Positions 62,327 to 64,000 of a DNA stretch of 64,000 bases are shown here, one piece after another. The translations under genes were made by a program, and so were the position numbers. Each line of letters opens with the position of its first letter. Within the stretch, counting starts at the first letter, position 1. The DNA is from Arion vulgaris (taxonomy: Eukaryota; Mollusca; Gastropoda; Stylommatophora; Arionidae). A model generated the notes under the pieces. The model was not told the DNA's origin, did no database searches, and saw only the letters and a program-made list of their open reading frames with translations. The stretch lies in contig CM036764.1 of NCBI GenBank assembly GCA_020796225.1, positions 28,559,450 through 28,623,449 of the forward strand, read 5' to 3'.

Positions 62327-62523
62327 AGGACATAAAAATAATAAGTAACATTAGGAAAGAATGAGGAGCCCGAGAGAGAGCTTAATGGAGGATGTGATGA
62401 TTTCTTTGAAGAGTCCAGAACAAGGGCATATATTGTTAATCTTGCATATTTGGGAAAACTGTCAAGAAATATTCAACACAATACATTTAGGAGGAGCTCA
62501 ACCGAAACTTCATGCATTTATGT

Positions 62524-62747
62524 CTGCAAGGGAAGCAAAGAATAGTACCACTGCGACCTACAAGACATGTCATATGGTGACTGATGTAGGACCTAGGGAG
62601 GCAACCCTAGTAAATTAAAAAGATTTGCAGTATCTGATGTGCTGGCCTACTTGTAGGTGCATAACTGGCACAACGTACAATAGCTCTTAGACTCGGATCA
62701 CACAGAATGGTTAACAAGTGGGCGATATAGAACGTTTGAAGAAGAAT
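62524..62747 (+). mobile_element. SINE family B, in RPS16 intron
   Basis: Starts within the head at GCAAGGGAAGCAAAGAATAG, then TACCACTGCGACCTACAAGA, a shortened CATGTCATATGGTGACTG, GGCCTACTTGTAGGTGCATA and a TTTGAAGAAGAA end. Opposite orientation to the gene. Confidence 0.87.
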
Positions 62748-63114
62748 GCCTTTATACACACAGTGAAAGCCAGCAGACATCTGAGCTTAGTCAAACAGAA
62801 GGATATCTCAGTCAACTGTCGTGTGGACATTTTCATTTGTTTATGGTTACAGTCTGTGCCCCAATTCGGTAGTGAACAAATAACCCAAAAAATTGAGCGT
62901 TTAGGTTCATATGTGGGGGTATGAGAAGTACAGGAAACGTATAATAAGAATAACATTCATAAACAATACTTTAACAAAATACTATAAATACCACAAGTTG
63001 TTGCAAAACTATACTCAGCTTTCTTCCCATAACAATAGATGCTTACACATATATAAAACACAAAATCCTACAACAATATATAGCAAGTCTTTACGAGTCA
63101 AAAAATGTACATAC

Positions 63115-63216
63115 CTTAACTCTGAGAATTTCAGGTTCCATCTGGTCAAGGGGACGACCATTGACCTTAATAAGTCCATTTCCACGTTTGCAGTGGGCTA
63201 CTGCAGTTGCAGTTTT
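63115..63216 (-). CDS. RPS16: RPS16 exon, residues 17-50
   Basis: 102 bases between ttatcag and gtatg. Encodes [20 protein letters not shown] and [33 protein letters not shown] is the S16 N-terminal signature. The first coding exon (about 16 residues) is not in the window; no match was seen between 63217 and 64000. Confidence 0.97.
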
Positions 63217-63391
63217 CTGATAATAAATAGTATGCATTACAAGTTACAAACATGGATCACTTTACATAACTAATACATTATGTTGAGAGTATATTCAGTG
63301 CTATTTCCCAGTAAATGTGCATCCTATGTATGTTTGAAGATAAATTCTTAATCACAATCAGTGTTTTACATTTAGTATATTCAATACCCCT

Positions 63392-63515
63392 GCCTGAAGT
63401 CGGAAAAGAAAAGTATGACACTGATAAAAAAGGAAAATACCTTCATGCAAAAATCAGAAGCGCTATACCAGGTGCCCTAACTATGCCTGAATTCATAGCA
63501 GATGAACGCAAGAAG
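63392..63515 (+). repeat. Short dispersed repeat family F, in RPS16 intron
   Basis: CCTGAAGTCGGAAAAGAAAA, ACACTGATAAAAAAGGAAAA, ACCTTCATGCAAAAATCAGA, TACCAGGTGCCCTAACTATG and CCTGAATTCATAGCAGATGA then ACGCAAGAAG. Confidence 0.8.
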
Positions 63516-63841
63516 GATGGAAGTACAGAAATTAGTTAAAGACTACAGGATAATATGCACCTGAAGGAATCTTATTCATTCGCTCTTACTTCCATGTTAA
63601 TTACTCAAATATAGCATTCAGCTTTAGACTACCAACATTGTCATACAATTTTAGCTAAACACGTAAACACAAAGTACTACAGTTTTACAAAATACATAAA
63701 CAGTGACGATAAACAGCAACGTTTGACCAAAAGGCCTTTATCAAGCAAACAACACAACAAGAATGACGAATTTCGGGGAACACTTTTTTTTTTTTTTTTT
63801 TGTTTTTTTTCGTCCGCTTTCAACTCAGACGAGTTTCATCT

Positions 63842-64000
63842 CTGAAACTGATTTTTGCGTGAAAATCTGTTTTTTTCCAATATCTTACAATGGCAGCAGC
63901 GTGCACATTGTAAATTACTTTACACTGGCAGCCGTGTGCTCAATGTACTCGTAATTAGTATTCCTCGCCATACAGGCAGATTTTCTCCGACTTCAGAGGT
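63842..64000 (-). repeat. Short dispersed repeat family F, at the window edge
   Basis: Plus-strand view: CTGATTTTTGCGTGAAAATC and TCCTCGCCATACAGGCAGAT then TTTCTCCGACTTCAGAGGT at the last base. It shares the 5' end of the family with 43.42 kb. About 60 bases between the two blocks differ. Confidence 0.72.

Larger units (their letters stand above)
61709..63114 (-). other. RPS16: RPS16 intron with SINEs A and B
   Basis: Donor gtatg (63110-63114), acceptor ag (61709-61710). It holds one family A and one family B SINE; the remainder is unique AT-rich DNA. Confidence 0.85.
63217..64000 (-). other. RPS16: RPS16 intron, continuing beyond the window
   Basis: Starts at the acceptor before residue 17. 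It contains two family F repeats in opposite orientation (63392-63515 and 63842-64000) and a poly-T stretch at 63786-63809. Confidence 0.75.

Noticed and set aside
63541..64000. First coding exon of RPS16
   Set aside because: No minus-strand sequence encodes the conserved first 16 residues; the exon must lie to the right of the window.

Overview
The window is AT-rich animal nuclear DNA, dominated by retrotransposon debris and tandem arrays. Two ordinary animal genes with spliced exons (GT-AG junctions) are recognisable, both on the minus strand. Four consecutive exons of RPS16 (ribosomal protein S16/uS9) lie at 58.9-63.2 kb. One WW-domain exon resembling ARHGAP39/Vilse (CrossGAP) lies at 4.97-5.07 kb. 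The mix of LINEs (RTE-like and I/Ingi-like with RNase H) and several tRNA-like SINEs suggests an invertebrate. A mollusc or other lophotrochozoan is my guess, not shown by the sequence.

Layout. 0-5 kb: a 50-bp minisatellite, SINEs, LINE 3' pieces and the WW exon. 6.0-8.3 kb: a two-tier 41-bp/17-bp minisatellite. 8.3-31 kb: a mosaic of SINE families (A to F, names mine) and 5'-truncated LINEs, including one LINE nested in another at 27.7-29.5 kb and a hairpin-unit array at 16.4 kb. 31-34.5 kb: a tRNA-like SINE, a hAT-like MITE split by a SINE, and a 42-bp minisatellite. 34.5-41.3 kb: a nearly complete I/Ingi-like LINE (endonuclease, reverse transcriptase, RNase H) inserted into a SINE, whose 3' end has been amplified into about 50 tandem 41-bp units. 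42-46 kb: nested SINEs and an intact-looking hAT MITE with an 8-bp target-site duplication (TSD). 47.05-49.42 kb: an RTE-like LINE with 15-bp TSDs that has lost its endonuclease through an internal deletion. 50-58.7 kb: more SINEs, 26-bp, 19-bp, 12-bp and about 39-bp arrays, and a TTAA-flanked element. 58.9-64 kb: RPS16, its introns carrying SINEs, a LINE fragment and a TTAA-bounded GC-rich islet; its first exon lies beyond the right edge.

The main biological story is a retrotransposon network. A roughly 100-base structured head sits at the 5' end of the 47-kb LINE and of two abundant SINE families. It has a 7-bp helix that changes by compensating substitutions between copies, followed by a GTCG/CGAC hairpin. 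The two SINE families also share a 3' end with a (GAA)n tail, while their middles differ but keep a hairpin at the same place. The arrangement resembles the shared 5' hallmark of trypanosome ingi/RIME elements, but the sequence alone does not establish its function.
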